A stretch of 64,000 nt of DNA from an uncultured Candidatus Melainabacteria bacterium (GTDB taxonomy: Bacteria; Cyanobacteriota; Vampirovibrionia; Gastranaerophilales; Gastranaerophilaceae). This document shows positions 35,371 to 45,038 of this stretch, in pieces. Position 1 is the stretch's first letter. Each line of letters begins with the position of its first letter. Position numbers and translations under genes: made by a program. The notes under the pieces were generated by a model, which did no database searches, was not told where the DNA came from, and worked only from the letters and a program-made list of their open reading frames with translations. The stretch spans positions 1 through 64,000 of the forward strand of contig CAKVLH010000007.1 of assembly GCA_934757245.1 (NCBI GenBank), given 5' to 3'.

Positions 35371-36894
35371 ATGGTTACAAAGACAATTACAGCCGCGACT
35401 GCAGGCATTAATTCTTATCGTGTGGAAGTAGAAGTTGACGTTGCAAACTCTATGCCGAATATTAGCATAGTAGGTTTGCCGGACAATGCTGTCTCAGAAG
35501 CGCGCGAACGTGTACATTCTGCAATAAAAAATTCAGGCTATTCATTCCCTCTCGGGCGAGTCATAGTCAACCTTGCCCCCGCTGATATCAGAAAAGAAGG
35601 CACAAATTTTGATTTACCGATAGCAATTGGTATCCTTAAAGAACAAGGAATTGATATAAAAGACGATTTAAATACCGGATTTATCGGCGAACTTTCGCTA
35701 GATGGCTCACTTAGAAAGATTAACGGGGTTTTACCTTTAGTCAGTGGGCTTAAAGATTCCGGAGTTACAACAGTTTTTGTTCCGTATGAAAACGCTAAAG
35801 AAGCTGCGTTAGTTCAAGGGGTTAAAGTTTTTGGCGCAAAACATCTTGGAGATATTGTTAACCACTATTTAGAAACTCCGATTGCAGAAACAAAAGTCGA
35901 TATCAATGAGTATTTAGAATCAAATGCGCAAGTCGATTTTACTTTTGATTTCAAAGATGTTAAAGGACAACAAAAAGCTAAAAAAGCTTTAGAAATCGCA
36001 GCCGCTGGTGGACACAACATACTTATGACAGGTTCTCCGGGGTCGGGCAAGACTCTTATGGCAAAATGTTTTGCTTCAATTTTACCACCATTAGAACTGG
36101 AAGAAGCGCTGGAACTTACTAAGATTTATAGTATTTGCGGACTTTTGGAACAAGATAAACCGCTAATGACCAATCGTCCATTCAGAGCTGTGCACCATAC
36201 GGCATCACCAAATGGTATTATTGGCGGAGGTTCTAATCCAAAACCCGGTGAAATTACGCTTGCGCACAGAGGCGTTTTATTCTTAGACGAAATGGTTGAA
36301 TTTCCAAGACAAGTTTTGGAAGTTTTAAGACAACCCCTAGAAGACGGTGAAATTGTAATTTCGAGAGCTAAAAATTCAATAAAATATCCTGCAAAATTTA
36401 TGTTGGTAGGCGCAATGAACCCTTGCCCTTGTGGTTTTCTAGGCGATAGAGAAAAACAATGCACCTGTTCAGATTTTCAGATAAAGCGTTATCAATCAAA
36501 GCTTTCAGGACCTTTGATTGATAGAATTGATTTGGTTGTGAATGTTCCAAGACTTACAACAGAAGAACTTATTAATACTAAAACAAACGCAGAGCCTTCT
36601 TTTGACATAAGGCAACGCGTAATTCGAGCGCGTAAAATTCAGGCTGAAAGATATAAAAACGAAGGAATTTTAACCAACTCAGAATTAAACGCAAAACAGA
36701 TTAAACAATTCTGTCAGTTAGATGATATGTCGTCAGAATTTTTGAAAGAAGCTGCTCAAAAATACATGCTTTCCGGCAGAAAATTCAATAGAATTCTAAA
36801 AATGGCTAGAACAATTGCAGATTTAGAAGCTAAAGAAAACATCGAACTCAAACATTTAACACTTGCTTTGCAATACCGAGTTGATATGAACTAA
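35371..36894 (+). CDS. YifB/ComM-family Mg-chelatase-like AAA ATPase
   Basis: Hexameric helicase of the ComM type, which in Vibrio promotes branch migration during natural transformation. Residues 1-170 form the Lon-like N-terminal domain (SIVGLPDNAVSEARERV). The AAA core has Walker A GSPGSGKT, Walker B LFLDEMVEF, and the family motif FRAVHHTASPNGIIGGG. A CPCG...CTC cluster follows as in all members. It has 507 residues from the leaderless ATG. The upstream extension from 35293 has no ribosome-binding site and crosses the promoter. A role in DNA uptake is inferred. Confidence 0.93.
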   Translation: MVTKTITAATAGINSYRVEVEVDVANSMPNISIVGLPDNAVSEARERVHSAIKNSGYSFPLGRVIVNLAPADIRKEGTNFDLPIAIGILKEQGIDIKDDLNTGFIGELSLDGSLRKINGVLPLVSGLKDSGVTTVFVPYENAKEAALVQGVKVFGAKHLGDIVNHYLETPIAETKVDINEYLESNAQVDFTFDFKDVKGQQKAKKALEIAAAGGHNILMTGSPGSGKTLMAKCFASILPPLELEEALELTKIYSICGLLEQDKPLMTNRPFRAVHHTASPNGIIGGGSNPKPGEITLAHRGVLFLDEMVEFPRQVLEVLRQPLEDGEIVISRAKNSIKYPAKFMLVGAMNPCPCGFLGDREKQCTCSDFQIKRYQSKLSGPLIDRIDLVVNVPRLTTEELINTKTNAEPSFDIRQRVIRARKIQAERYKNEGILTNSELNAKQIKQFCQLDDMSSEFLKEAAQKYMLSGRKFNRILKMARTIADLEAKENIELKHLTLALQYRVDMN

Positions 36895-36965
36895 AAAATT
36901 TGCTAAAATAAGAAAGTACAAAATAATTTGGATTTCAATCCAACGAATAATTAGAGAGGTTTTAG

Positions 36966-37679
36966 ATGAAAAATAAAAGAGGATTTACTCTTGCGGAAGT
37001 ATTGATTACAATCGGCATTTTAGGTGTAATTGCGGCTGTAACTTTGCCTGCGTTGCGCGCAAATATCGATAGAAACACTTGGGCTAGTGGCTTACAAACG
37101 AATATTTCTTTGTTGAACACTGCTTTTAATCAAATGATGGCAGAAGAAGATGTTAGTGATATTCGTGATACAAATCTTTGGACAGAGTATGTTACTTCAG
37201 ATGTTACTGAGTCAAACAGTAATATTAAAGCTGAAATGGATAAGTATTTTAGAATTTCAAAAATTGATAAGAATTTTCCGGCTAAAGCTTATACTTTGAA
37301 CGATTCAACTTATACAAAAGATTCTGCAAGATTCTATCTTGGTAATTCTGCAAGTTTAAATATATTATTTAAACATAATGCAGATTTTTCACCTTGTTCC
37401 AGCACTCAAATATTCTGTCATCCTGTTGCAGAAATTGTTTTGGATGTAAATGGGGATAAGAAACCAAACGTAATGGGAAACGACATGTTTTTGCTTGTAT
37501 TGGGTGAAAATGGTATTGTTTATCCTGTAGGCGGAGATGATGCTTATAACTATTCTTCTTCTTTATATCCAAAATGGGATAGCGCAACCGGTTGTCAAGG
37601 TAAAAATCCAAAGGATGTGAATGGAAATTCTTGCGCTGGTAGAGTGGTCGATGAAGGATACAAAATTAATTATAAATAA
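36966..37679 (+). CDS. Type IV pilin-like protein (pseudopilin)
   Basis: Begins KNKRGFTLAEVLITIGILG, a class III prepilin signal: a short basic leader, Gly/Phe cleavage site, Glu5 of the mature form and a hydrophobic helix continuing to about residue 30. The body of about 200 residues has cysteines near the end that could form disulfides. It would be processed by PilD and assembled into a pilus or secretion pseudopilus. GAGAGG is the ribosome-binding site. Related machinery in the window is only the degenerate PilB-like ATPase at 3837. Confidence 0.92.
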   Translation: MKNKRGFTLAEVLITIGILGVIAAVTLPALRANIDRNTWASGLQTNISLLNTAFNQMMAEEDVSDIRDTNLWTEYVTSDVTESNSNIKAEMDKYFRISKIDKNFPAKAYTLNDSTYTKDSARFYLGNSASLNILFKHNADFSPCSSTQIFCHPVAEIVLDVNGDKKPNVMGNDMFLLVLGENGIVYPVGGDDAYNYSSSLYPKWDSATGCQGKNPKDVNGNSCAGRVVDEGYKINYK

Positions 37680-37689
37680 GGTTTTTATT

Positions 37690-37727
37690 AAAGGCGGCTT
37701 CGAAGAAGCCGCCTTTAATTTTTTTTA
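37690..37727 (+). terminator. Terminator after the pseudopilin gene
   Basis: AAAGGCGGCTTC pairs with GAAGCCGCCTTT around a tiny loop, then AATTTTTTTT. It overlaps the end of convergent bioD. Confidence 0.9.
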
Positions 37728-38396
37728 TTCAAACAAATCTTTCAATAAAACTATATCATCTTGATTTTTACCGACTGTCGCTACGACTTTTATCCCTGTT
37801 AAGTATTCAACTTGTTTCAAATTATCTTGTTGCATAAAGCTATTACTATTAAAATTATTTAAAATGATTCCCACAATTTTAATACCATTAGCACGAGCGT
37901 ATTCAACAGTCAAAAGTGTTGAATTTATCGTTCCAAGCCCGCCGTCTGCAACTATAATTATAGGTGCGCCTAATTCTTTGATTAAGTCTTTTAAAATATA
38001 TTTTTCGCCATTTTCAAGTCTTAAAGGACACGTAATTCCGCCTGCTCCTTCAACTAAAAGATAGTCGTATTCTGATGTTTTCTTTTTAAATTCTGATTTG
38101 ATTTTTGCAATATCAATTTCCATATTTGCTCTTTTGGCGGCTAAATGCGGAGATACAGCTTCTTTCCACCAGTATGCAACGCAATCATCCGCACTCGTTG
38201 GTATTTTCGCTGTGTTTACAACATAATTGCAATCGCTTTCAATAAGTTTTCCGTCCTTTTCAACTACTCCGCTGAGTACAGGTTTGAAATAACCACAATT
38301 AAGCCCTGCTTCACGCATTTTTTTTACAATTAGCGCAGAAACATAAGTCTTTCCTATGTCTGTTCCTGTTGCTGTAATAAATATATTTTTAGACAT
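37725..38396 (-). CDS. bioD: Dethiobiotin synthetase
   Basis: Closes the ureido ring of biotin, using ATP and CO2 on 7,8-diaminopelargonate. P-loop TATGTDIGKTYVSALI at the N-terminus, substrate-binding KPVLSGV, then VEGAGGITCPL and the nucleotide site NNF. It has 223 residues, as expected. AGGAG lies before ATG 38396. The other bio genes are not adjacent. The BioY-like transporter at 17139 is the only other biotin-related gene in the window. Confidence 0.95.
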   Translation of the reverse strand: MSKNIFITATGTDIGKTYVSALIVKKMREAGLNCGYFKPVLSGVVEKDGKLIESDCNYVVNTAKIPTSADDCVAYWWKEAVSPHLAAKRANMEIDIAKIKSEFKKKTSEYDYLLVEGAGGITCPLRLENGEKYILKDLIKELGAPIIIVADGGLGTINSTLLTVEYARANGIKIVGIILNNFNSNSFMQQDNLKQVEYLTGIKVVATVGKNQDDIVLLKDLFE

Positions 38397-38529
38397 AATA
38401 ATCTCCTATCTTCAAGTCAAGATTAGCACTTGAAGGTTGAGATGTAAAGCTCAAAAAGTAAATTACCGCCTTGTAGAATTGACTCTCCGAACTTGTATTT
38501 TATTATGTGGAAAACGGAGAGATGATTTT

Positions 38530-39534
38530 ATGAAAACTGTATTTTTTGATATTGAAAATTACGAAGAAGAATTTTTGCGTGCAAAACGCAAAGATGACTA
38601 TTTTTTTGTTCATGACGCACTAAATGATTTAGAACCTGTTAATCTAGATTATGCAGACGCTGAAATTATTTCTGTATTCACAACTTCAAGAATGAATGCT
38701 GATGTGCTTAAACAGTTTAAAAATCTAAAATTAATAGCCTTGCGTTCTGTCGGATTTAACCATATAGATATAGAATACTGTAAAGCTCATAATATCATGG
38801 TTGAAAATTCGCCCGAATATGGCAATCAATCTGTCGCAGAATTTGCATTAGCTCTTTTAATGGATGTGTTGAGAAAAGTTACGGTTTCATATCTTGAATA
38901 CAAAAATTCTAAAGTCCATCCGACTTGTCTTATGGGAATGGAATTGTACGGAAAAACAATGGGAATTGTAGGCCTTGGGGCGATTGGTTCGGCATTTGCA
39001 AGAATTGCACATGGTTTAGGTATGAAAATTTTAGGTTACGACAAAGTCGAAAAAGAAGTTTTAAAAGTTGATTTAAATGTTACGTATACAGATTTTGACA
39101 CTTTACTTAGAAATTCAGATTTTATTTCAATTCATGCACCAATGAATCAAGAAAACTATCACATGTTTGATGAGAACAGTTTTGACAAAATGAAAGAAAC
39201 TGCAATTCTAATCAACACCGGACGCGGAGAATTGATTGATACTTCGGCTCTATTCAATGCCCTAGTAAACAAGAAAATTCTTGGCGCAGGGCTTGATGTA
39301 TTAGAAAACGAACAAACAATTACTGATGTTGATTATATGATTGGAATAAACAGGCTTGACAAGTTAACTTTGGAACAGACAATTATCAATTCGCGCCTAT
39401 TTCAGTTGGATAACGTGATTTTAACTCCACATATTGCATATAATACAAGAGAAGCGATTAATAGAATCTTAACAACTACTTATAGTAATATTGAGGCTTT
39501 CGGGCGTGGTGTAGTACAAAATAAAGTCTGTTAG
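38530..39534 (+). CDS. D-lactate dehydrogenase-type 2-hydroxyacid dehydrogenase
   Basis: Reduces pyruvate to D-lactate with NADH, a fermentation end step. The Rossmann motif GLGAIGSAFARIAHGLG, the active-site Arg in NTGRGELIDT, Glu in LDVLENE and His in LTPHIAYNT are all present. It has 334 residues from ATG 38530, behind GGAGAG. The tail past the catalytic domain is typical of LdhA. A close relative acting on another 2-hydroxyacid cannot be excluded. Confidence 0.88.
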   Translation: MKTVFFDIENYEEEFLRAKRKDDYFFVHDALNDLEPVNLDYADAEIISVFTTSRMNADVLKQFKNLKLIALRSVGFNHIDIEYCKAHNIMVENSPEYGNQSVAEFALALLMDVLRKVTVSYLEYKNSKVHPTCLMGMELYGKTMGIVGLGAIGSAFARIAHGLGMKILGYDKVEKEVLKVDLNVTYTDFDTLLRNSDFISIHAPMNQENYHMFDENSFDKMKETAILINTGRGELIDTSALFNALVNKKILGAGLDVLENEQTITDVDYMIGINRLDKLTLEQTIINSRLFQLDNVILTPHIAYNTREAINRILTTTYSNIEAFGRGVVQNKVC

Positions 39535-39644
39535 AAGAAAAATATAAATTCTGTTAATTTTTGTAACGAAATTTTCTCTTGTAGAAATCGACTTTTGTTA
39601 AATGACTTTATATATATGTAAGATATGTAAAATGAGAGTATAAA

Positions 39645-40481
39645 ATGGCTGGTTTTTTAAATTTACATAATAGTGAATATGCCGCAAAAGATGTTGCTAA
39701 ATACAATGCCGCAAATGGTAATAGCAGACAGTCATTTGTTGGCTATCTAATTTCAACCAATGCTCCTTCAATTTTCATGAGTCTTACAAGTAAAATCGCA
39801 GAAAAATCAGACGGTAAGGGCGGAGCTTCTGAAACATCTGATGATAGTGAATTAAAAACTTTAAAAAGACAATTTAAGCAAGTTTTAAATAAAATTGGTG
39901 CAAAAGATGAAACTCAAATTAATGAATCAGTTGCAGACGCACAAAATAAAAGTCAAACAAAAATAAATACTGCGCAAGCAGAAGTAGATTCATTTAATAA
40001 CGGGACTGATAAATATTCTACTCAGATTGCAACATTACAAAGCAAATTGGTAACAGGTGAAGATTTACCCGATGCGCAAAAAGCTAATAATGATAAAATT
40101 AACAATAAAATTGAATCATTAAATAAAGAAAGAACTAAAGCGCAAGAAAAAGCACAGAAAAATTTAGAAAAAGTTGTAGAAACTGAAACTGCTAATATTC
40201 AAGAAGTTAAAGCAAATGCTGAAGAAGCTTATAAAATTTTTGAAAAAATTTCCGGCTTTGTAGACGTTGATAACGAAGATAATAATTATGTAAGAGAAAA
40301 AAATGAAGTATTACATGATTTGAATAATCAACGTACAGCCTTTTTAACTAGCACAAATCCTAATGATAAAAAAGCTGCGGCTCAAAAAATTAAGCAAATG
40401 GCAGATGAAAATCCTAATGATATAAATATTCAAACAACATATAAATTATTGAAATCTAAAATTGATAACTGTTTGAAATAG
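39645..40481 (+). CDS. Unknown coiled-coil protein
   Basis: 278 residues. An Asn/Ala-rich start (MAGFLNLHNSEYAAKDVAKY) with a short hydrophobic stretch (SFVGYLISTNAPSIFMSL) near 35-52, then a long charged helical region rich in Lys, Glu, Gln and Asn (about 70-250) that should form coiled coil. No domain recognised. The layout recalls the other leader-bearing unknown proteins of this genome. Probably monocistronic, closed by the hairpin at 40542. Confidence 0.65.
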   Translation: MAGFLNLHNSEYAAKDVAKYNAANGNSRQSFVGYLISTNAPSIFMSLTSKIAEKSDGKGGASETSDDSELKTLKRQFKQVLNKIGAKDETQINESVADAQNKSQTKINTAQAEVDSFNNGTDKYSTQIATLQSKLVTGEDLPDAQKANNDKINNKIESLNKERTKAQEKAQKNLEKVVETETANIQEVKANAEEAYKIFEKISGFVDVDNEDNNYVREKNEVLHDLNNQRTAFLTSTNPNDKKAAAQKIKQMADENPNDINIQTTYKLLKSKIDNCLK

Positions 40482-40541
40482 TATAAAATTACCCCTATAA
40501 ATTTTACCAATCTTACAATCTTACATCTTACAAAAGTTTAC

Positions 40542-40566
40542 AGCTCGCATTTGCGGGCTTTTTTTT
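40542..40566 (+). terminator. Terminator of the coiled-coil gene
   Basis: AGCTCGC pairs with GCGGGCT, loop ATTT, followed by a run of T. The next start codon is only 14 bases further on. Confidence 0.8.
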
Positions 40567-40579
40567 GTAATATATGATT

Positions 40580-41083
40580 ATGGACAAAAAAGAGTTAAGG
40601 AAATGGGCAAAAGCACAAGGCAAATTTCGTGAAGCTTGCAGTCAAAATATTATAAAAGAATTGCGCGCAAGTGAAATTTATAAACAGGCACATAATATTT
40701 TAATTTTTTATCCGCTTGAGGGTGAAGTTAATTTACTTGAGCTTTTGGACGATAAAGATAAAAATTTTTATTTACCACGAATAGAAGACAAAAATTTGCT
40801 TTGTTGTCCATTTGAAAAAGGTGATGAACTTTGTTTTTCTTGCTTTAAAACTCAAGAACCTGTTTCAGACGAAGTAGAAAAAAATCAAATTGATTTAGCT
40901 ATTATTCCAGCTTTGTGTTGTGATAAAAATAATTATCGTCTAGGTTATGGCGGTGGATTTTATGATAGATTTTTGGTTGGTTTTAGCGGTAAAAAGGTTG
41001 TTTGTTTGCCAAAAGAACTTATTGTAGAAACGATTTATCCGAATGAATTTGATGTGCCGGTAGATTTTGTTTTTTGTGTATAA
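40580..41083 (+). CDS. 5-formyltetrahydrofolate cyclo-ligase
   Basis: Converts 5-formyl-THF to 5,10-methenyl-THF with ATP. The family signature GYGGGFYDRFL near the C-terminus and the N-terminal basic KKELRKWAK are present. About 167 residues. ATG 40580 lies six bases after TAATAT (40568-40573), a possible -10, with no Shine-Dalgarno sequence. It may be leaderless, although no good -35 is visible because the terminator of the upstream gene occupies that space. ATG 40574 would overlap the -10. Confidence 0.9.
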   Translation: MDKKELRKWAKAQGKFREACSQNIIKELRASEIYKQAHNILIFYPLEGEVNLLELLDDKDKNFYLPRIEDKNLLCCPFEKGDELCFSCFKTQEPVSDEVEKNQIDLAIIPALCCDKNNYRLGYGGGFYDRFLVGFSGKKVVCLPKELIVETIYPNEFDVPVDFVFCV

Positions 41084-41232
41084 TTCAATTGAAGTCTTGA
41101 CTCAATTCCCGTAACATTTTCATGCTAAAAAGGTTCATTATCTTATTTTCTTAAAACTTTTTAACAATAACTACCCCTTAATCTAGTGTTTGTAATATAA
41201 TTGAATTGTAATTAAAAGAAAGGAAGAGACTC

Positions 41233-43398
41233 ATGAACGTTTTAGACAAAATCATGAAACCAAAATCAATTGCAGTCGTTGGTGCTTCTACTAAAGAACA
41301 TACAATTGGTTCAGACATCATGAAAAGATTACAAGAATACAAATTTAACGGTAACATTTATCCGGTAAACCCAAAAGGCGGAGTTATCGAAGGATTACAA
41401 GCATATACTTCCGTTTTGGAAATCCCTGGTGAAGTTGATTTAGCAATTATCGTTGTAAATGCTAAATTCGTACTTTCAACAATTGACCAATGCCACGAAA
41501 AAGGTATTAAAGGTCTTTGTATCATTACAGCAGGCTTCAAAGAAACCGGTAAAGAAGGTGCAGAAGCTGAAAAACAATTATTGGCTAAAGTTAGAGAATA
41601 CGGCATGAGATGCGTTGGTCCTAACTGTTTAGGCGTTGTAAACACTCACCCAGAAATCAGAATGGACGGATGTTTCGCTGAATCATTACCTGAACGTGGT
41701 AACATCGGTTTCGTTTCTCAATCAGGTGCTTTAGGTGGCGGTATTTTGAACATCCTTAAAGACCTTAACCTTGGTTTTGCTCAATTCATTTCAATTGGTA
41801 ACCAAGCAGATGTTAACGCTGAAACAGCTCTTGAATATTGGGAAGATGAAAAAGACGTAGAACAAATTCTACTTTACATGGAATCAATCCAAAACCCTGC
41901 TAACTTCAGAAAATTAGCTTCAAGAATTTCTAAAAAGAAACCTATCCTTGCTCTTAAAGCAGGTCGTTCAGCTGCAGGTGCTAGCGCAGCTTCTTCTCAC
42001 ACAGGTTCTTTGGCTGGTGCTGATAAAGCTGCAAACGCATTGTTGAACCAATCAGGTGTTATCAGAGAATACTCTCTACAAGATTTGTTCGCAACAGCTA
42101 AAGTTTTCGCTAACTGCCCTATTCCAAAGGGTGATAGAGTTGCTATTATTACAAACTCAGGCGGTCCTGGTATCATGGCTACAGATGCAATTTGCGAACA
42201 CGGTATGCAAATCGCTAAGATTTCTGACACTACAAAAGAAAAATTGAGAAGCTTCTTACCTTCTGCAGCATCAGTTAAAAACCCTATCGATATGATTGCT
42301 TCTGCTCCAATCGAACACTACAAGCAAACATTAGAAACAGTTATTGCTGATGAAAACGTTGATATGATTATTACAATTTATCTTCCATTCTTAGGCTTGA
42401 AAGATATTGATGTTGCTAAGGCTCTTATGGAAATTAAGGCTGAACACCCTGAAAAACCTGTTATCGGTGTATTCATGACTAAGTCTGAATTCTTCTCAAC
42501 ATTATCAGATATGGAAGTTAACATGCCATTCTTTATGTACGCAGAAGAAGCTGCTGATGGTTTGAACAGATTGAACCAACAAAGAAAATGGATGGAAAGA
42601 CCGGAAGGCAAAATTCCAACATTTGATGTTGACTACAAACGCGCTCAAGAAATCATCGCTAAATCAGTTAACGAAGGCAGAGCACAACTTACAACTCGTG
42701 AATCTATCGACGTATTGGATGCTTACGGTATCAGAGTATGTAAATCAGGTTTTGCAAAATCTGAAGACGAAGCTGTTTCAATCGCTGATTCAATCGGATA
42801 TCCTGTTGTAATGAAAATGACTTCTAAAACAACTTCTCACAAAACTGATGTTGGCGGTGTAAGAGTTAACATTCAATCTGCTGAACAATTGAGAGCTGAA
42901 TACCAAGACTTAATCGCTAAGTTGACAGAAAAAGGACTTCTTGAAGGTCTTGAAGGTGTTATCATCCAAGAAATGGTTAAAGGTAACAGAGAAATGGTTT
43001 GTGGTATCGCAACAGACCCTCAATACGGCCCAATGATGATGTTCGGTTTAGGCGGTGTATTCATCGAAGTTATGAAAGACGTAACATTCAGAATTGCTCC
43101 TCTAACAGATGTTGATGCTAAAGAAATGATTAAATCAGTTAAAGCATACAAATTGTTAGAAGGTGCTAGAGGTACTAAACCTGCTCAAATGGAACAAATC
43201 GAAGAAACATTGTTGAGATTATCTCAATTAGTTCACGATTTCAAATTCATCGACGAATTAGACATCAACCCATTGTTGATTTCTGAAAAAACAGGTGAAG
43301 GTATTGCAGTTGACGGACGTATTAAAGTTAGAATGGAAGAAGCTCAACAAGCTTTGAACTATTCTTGCAAAGATGGCGTTTGCGCTTGCAGTCTATAA
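41233..43398 (+). CDS. ADP-forming acetate/acyl-CoA ligase, fused alpha-beta
   Basis: Makes ATP while converting acetyl-CoA (or another acyl-CoA) to the free acid, a common energy-conserving step in anaerobes. Domains in order: CoA-binding (SIAVVGAS, about 8-130), succinyl-CoA ligase-like part with the phospho-His loop (SSHTGSLAG, about 256-264), then the ATP-grasp beta part (about 490-700). The last residues contain a Cys-rich tail (SCKDGVCACSL). It has 721 residues. AGGAAG precedes the ATG. C-ending codons are frequent, as in adhE, suggesting strong expression. It may work with the 2-oxoacid oxidoreductase at 60.3 kb. Confidence 0.93.
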   Translation: MNVLDKIMKPKSIAVVGASTKEHTIGSDIMKRLQEYKFNGNIYPVNPKGGVIEGLQAYTSVLEIPGEVDLAIIVVNAKFVLSTIDQCHEKGIKGLCIITAGFKETGKEGAEAEKQLLAKVREYGMRCVGPNCLGVVNTHPEIRMDGCFAESLPERGNIGFVSQSGALGGGILNILKDLNLGFAQFISIGNQADVNAETALEYWEDEKDVEQILLYMESIQNPANFRKLASRISKKKPILALKAGRSAAGASAASSHTGSLAGADKAANALLNQSGVIREYSLQDLFATAKVFANCPIPKGDRVAIITNSGGPGIMATDAICEHGMQIAKISDTTKEKLRSFLPSAASVKNPIDMIASAPIEHYKQTLETVIADENVDMIITIYLPFLGLKDIDVAKALMEIKAEHPEKPVIGVFMTKSEFFSTLSDMEVNMPFFMYAEEAADGLNRLNQQRKWMERPEGKIPTFDVDYKRAQEIIAKSVNEGRAQLTTRESIDVLDAYGIRVCKSGFAKSEDEAVSIADSIGYPVVMKMTSKTTSHKTDVGGVRVNIQSAEQLRAEYQDLIAKLTEKGLLEGLEGVIIQEMVKGNREMVCGIATDPQYGPMMMFGLGGVFIEVMKDVTFRIAPLTDVDAKEMIKSVKAYKLLEGARGTKPAQMEQIEETLLRLSQLVHDFKFIDELDINPLLISEKTGEGIAVDGRIKVRMEEAQQALNYSCKDGVCACSL

Positions 43399-43427
43399 TA
43401 ATTAAGTTGGGTTTATAAAACCTAATT

Positions 43428-43479
43428 GATAATAAAAATTGCGGAGAAAACTTTAGTTTTCTCCGCAATTTTTATTATC
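43428..43479 (+). terminator. Strong terminator of the acyl-CoA ligase gene
   Basis: Perfect 24-bp stem (arms 43428-43451 and 43456-43479) containing GCGGAGAAAAC, a four-base loop and TTTTTATT in the descending arm. Confidence 0.92.
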
Positions 43480-43580
43480 ATTAAATAAACTAAATAAATT
43501 TCATCTATATAGTTGATGTCTTGTGCTAGAAAATTCGGTACGATAGTGTGGGAAAGTGGTAAGGAAAGGAATTGGGGTAT

Positions 43581-43722
43581 AAGTCAATAAGTGAATAGGT
43601 GAATGAGTGAATAAGTTCTTTAAAGAATTGTCAAAATAAAATTCGTTCATTTAACGCAGTATAGAAAAAGAAAAATTTAATACGAACTTATTCACCTATT
43701 CACTTAATCACTCGTTCATTTT
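43581..43722. repeat. Octamer-built inverted repeat, GTGAATAA type (copy 2)
   Basis: The left arm is made of GTCAATAA, GTGAATAG, GTGAATGA and GTGAATAA units. The right arm (about 43682-43722) is the imperfect complement. The loop holds TTCATTTAACGCAGTATA. Ends 15 bases before the FliM/SctQ-like ATG. Confidence 0.75.
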
Positions 43723-43737
43723 TCAAACAGGATATGT

Positions 43738-44841
43738 ATGATAAACTCAGTATTTTTCGATGAATTATATAGACAATTTGCTTGGTTTGATTCAGTTTTC
43801 ACGCCGGTAGTTGAAGACTGTAGTAGCGAATTCTTTTTTGATGGTTTTGATTACAAACTTGCATCAATCAGCACAAACATGAATGTACTTTCCCAAAACG
43901 ACACGTTTTTTGTAACGAAGGTTAAAATAAATTCTAAAAACGATGTTTATATAAGAATTTCGCAAGATGCAATTAACGTTATTTTAGATAAAGTTCTTGG
44001 CAAAAATAACCGCAGATTTGATTTAACAGAAGTTACAGAACTTGAAGCAAGGATTATTACAGCGTTCAATGACTTTTTATATGAGTCGCTTGCGCCGAAT
44101 TTCACGATTGAACCGCACAGAAGATACACTGAAATTTTACATCTTACTTATTTCGTGAAAAGCGAAGTTTCTGATTCGGCTGCAAAATTTATTATTTCTG
44201 TACCTAAAGATATTCTTTCACCTCAAGAAATTGAAAAATCAGAACCAAAATTTGAAGATAAAGATTTTGCAAATAGTTTAGTTGACGTGAAATTAATATT
44301 GGGAAGTACAACTTTTCCAGTTGCAGATATAAAAAGGCTTGATGTTGGTGATATTGTTGTGTTTGAAAATAGCAATTCGTCTGAGATGACACTTGTGTGC
44401 AACAATATTGTTCAAAAATTTCAAGTTAAACCAAATATAAACATTGTAGAACCATACGATAATAGCGGAGGAGGCGGTATGGAAGAGGATACAAATACTA
44501 ATTTGTGGGATAGTATACAAGTTGATATGGCAGCCGAGTTTGACAAAGTTAAAGTTACTCTTGGTGAACTTAAGAGTATTGAAGAAGGCTTAATTGTTGA
44601 TTTGTGTTCTGTCTATGATAATAAAGTAACTCTAAAAGTTGGCGGAAAATCAGTTGCTTCAGGCGAATTGGTTATTATTAATGACCGTTTCGGTGTAAGA
44701 ATTGAAAAGGTTAATGATTCGTCTTCTGCTTCGTCTGATGATGACGAACAGGATGCCGAAATTGAAGCAGAAGAACAAATTCAAGGTGGCGAAGATTTTG
44801 ATTATAGCGACTTTGAGGTTGAAGACGGGCAGGAAGGTTGA
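43738..44841 (+). CDS. FliM/SctQ-like C-ring protein with two SpoA domains
   Basis: Part of the cytoplasmic switch or sorting ring of a flagellum or type III export apparatus. Residues about 1-175 form a CheC/FliM-like middle domain. Two SpoA (FliN-type) domains follow: VDVKLILGSTTFPVADIKRL (about 180-245) and VKVTLGELKSIEEGLIVDL with GELVIINDRFGVRI (about 265-325). Two tandem SpoA domains are the layout of SctQ/HrcQ rather than of single-SpoA FliM. The end is very acidic. It opens the cluster that continues with FliO, P, Q and R. Confidence 0.75.
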   Translation: MINSVFFDELYRQFAWFDSVFTPVVEDCSSEFFFDGFDYKLASISTNMNVLSQNDTFFVTKVKINSKNDVYIRISQDAINVILDKVLGKNNRRFDLTEVTELEARIITAFNDFLYESLAPNFTIEPHRRYTEILHLTYFVKSEVSDSAAKFIISVPKDILSPQEIEKSEPKFEDKDFANSLVDVKLILGSTTFPVADIKRLDVGDIVVFENSNSSEMTLVCNNIVQKFQVKPNINIVEPYDNSGGGGMEEDTNTNLWDSIQVDMAAEFDKVKVTLGELKSIEEGLIVDLCSVYDNKVTLKVGGKSVASGELVIINDRFGVRIEKVNDSSSASSDDDEQDAEIEAEEQIQGGEDFDYSDFEVEDGQEG

Positions 44842-44881
44842 CTTTCGGTAAATGGGAAGTAAATATTAGGTATTAATACAA

Positions 44882-45023
44882 GAAAGGGAATAAGGTAATA
44901 GGGTAATAAGGGAATAAGAGATTTTAGAAATGTCTTTAATTAAATGCGTTAAATTAACGTAATATATGAATAGAAAATTTAAAACCACTTATTCCCTCAT
45001 TACCTTATTCCCCTATTCCCCTC
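44882..45023. repeat. Octamer-built inverted repeat, GGTAATAA type (copy 3)
   Basis: The loop contains TGCGTTAAATTAACGTAATA. Nearly identical in sequence to copy 4 at 45637, so the fliO-like gene is flanked by two recent copies. Ends just before AAAAGGA and the FliO-like ATG. Confidence 0.8.
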
Positions 45024-45038
45024 AAAAGGACATACGAA

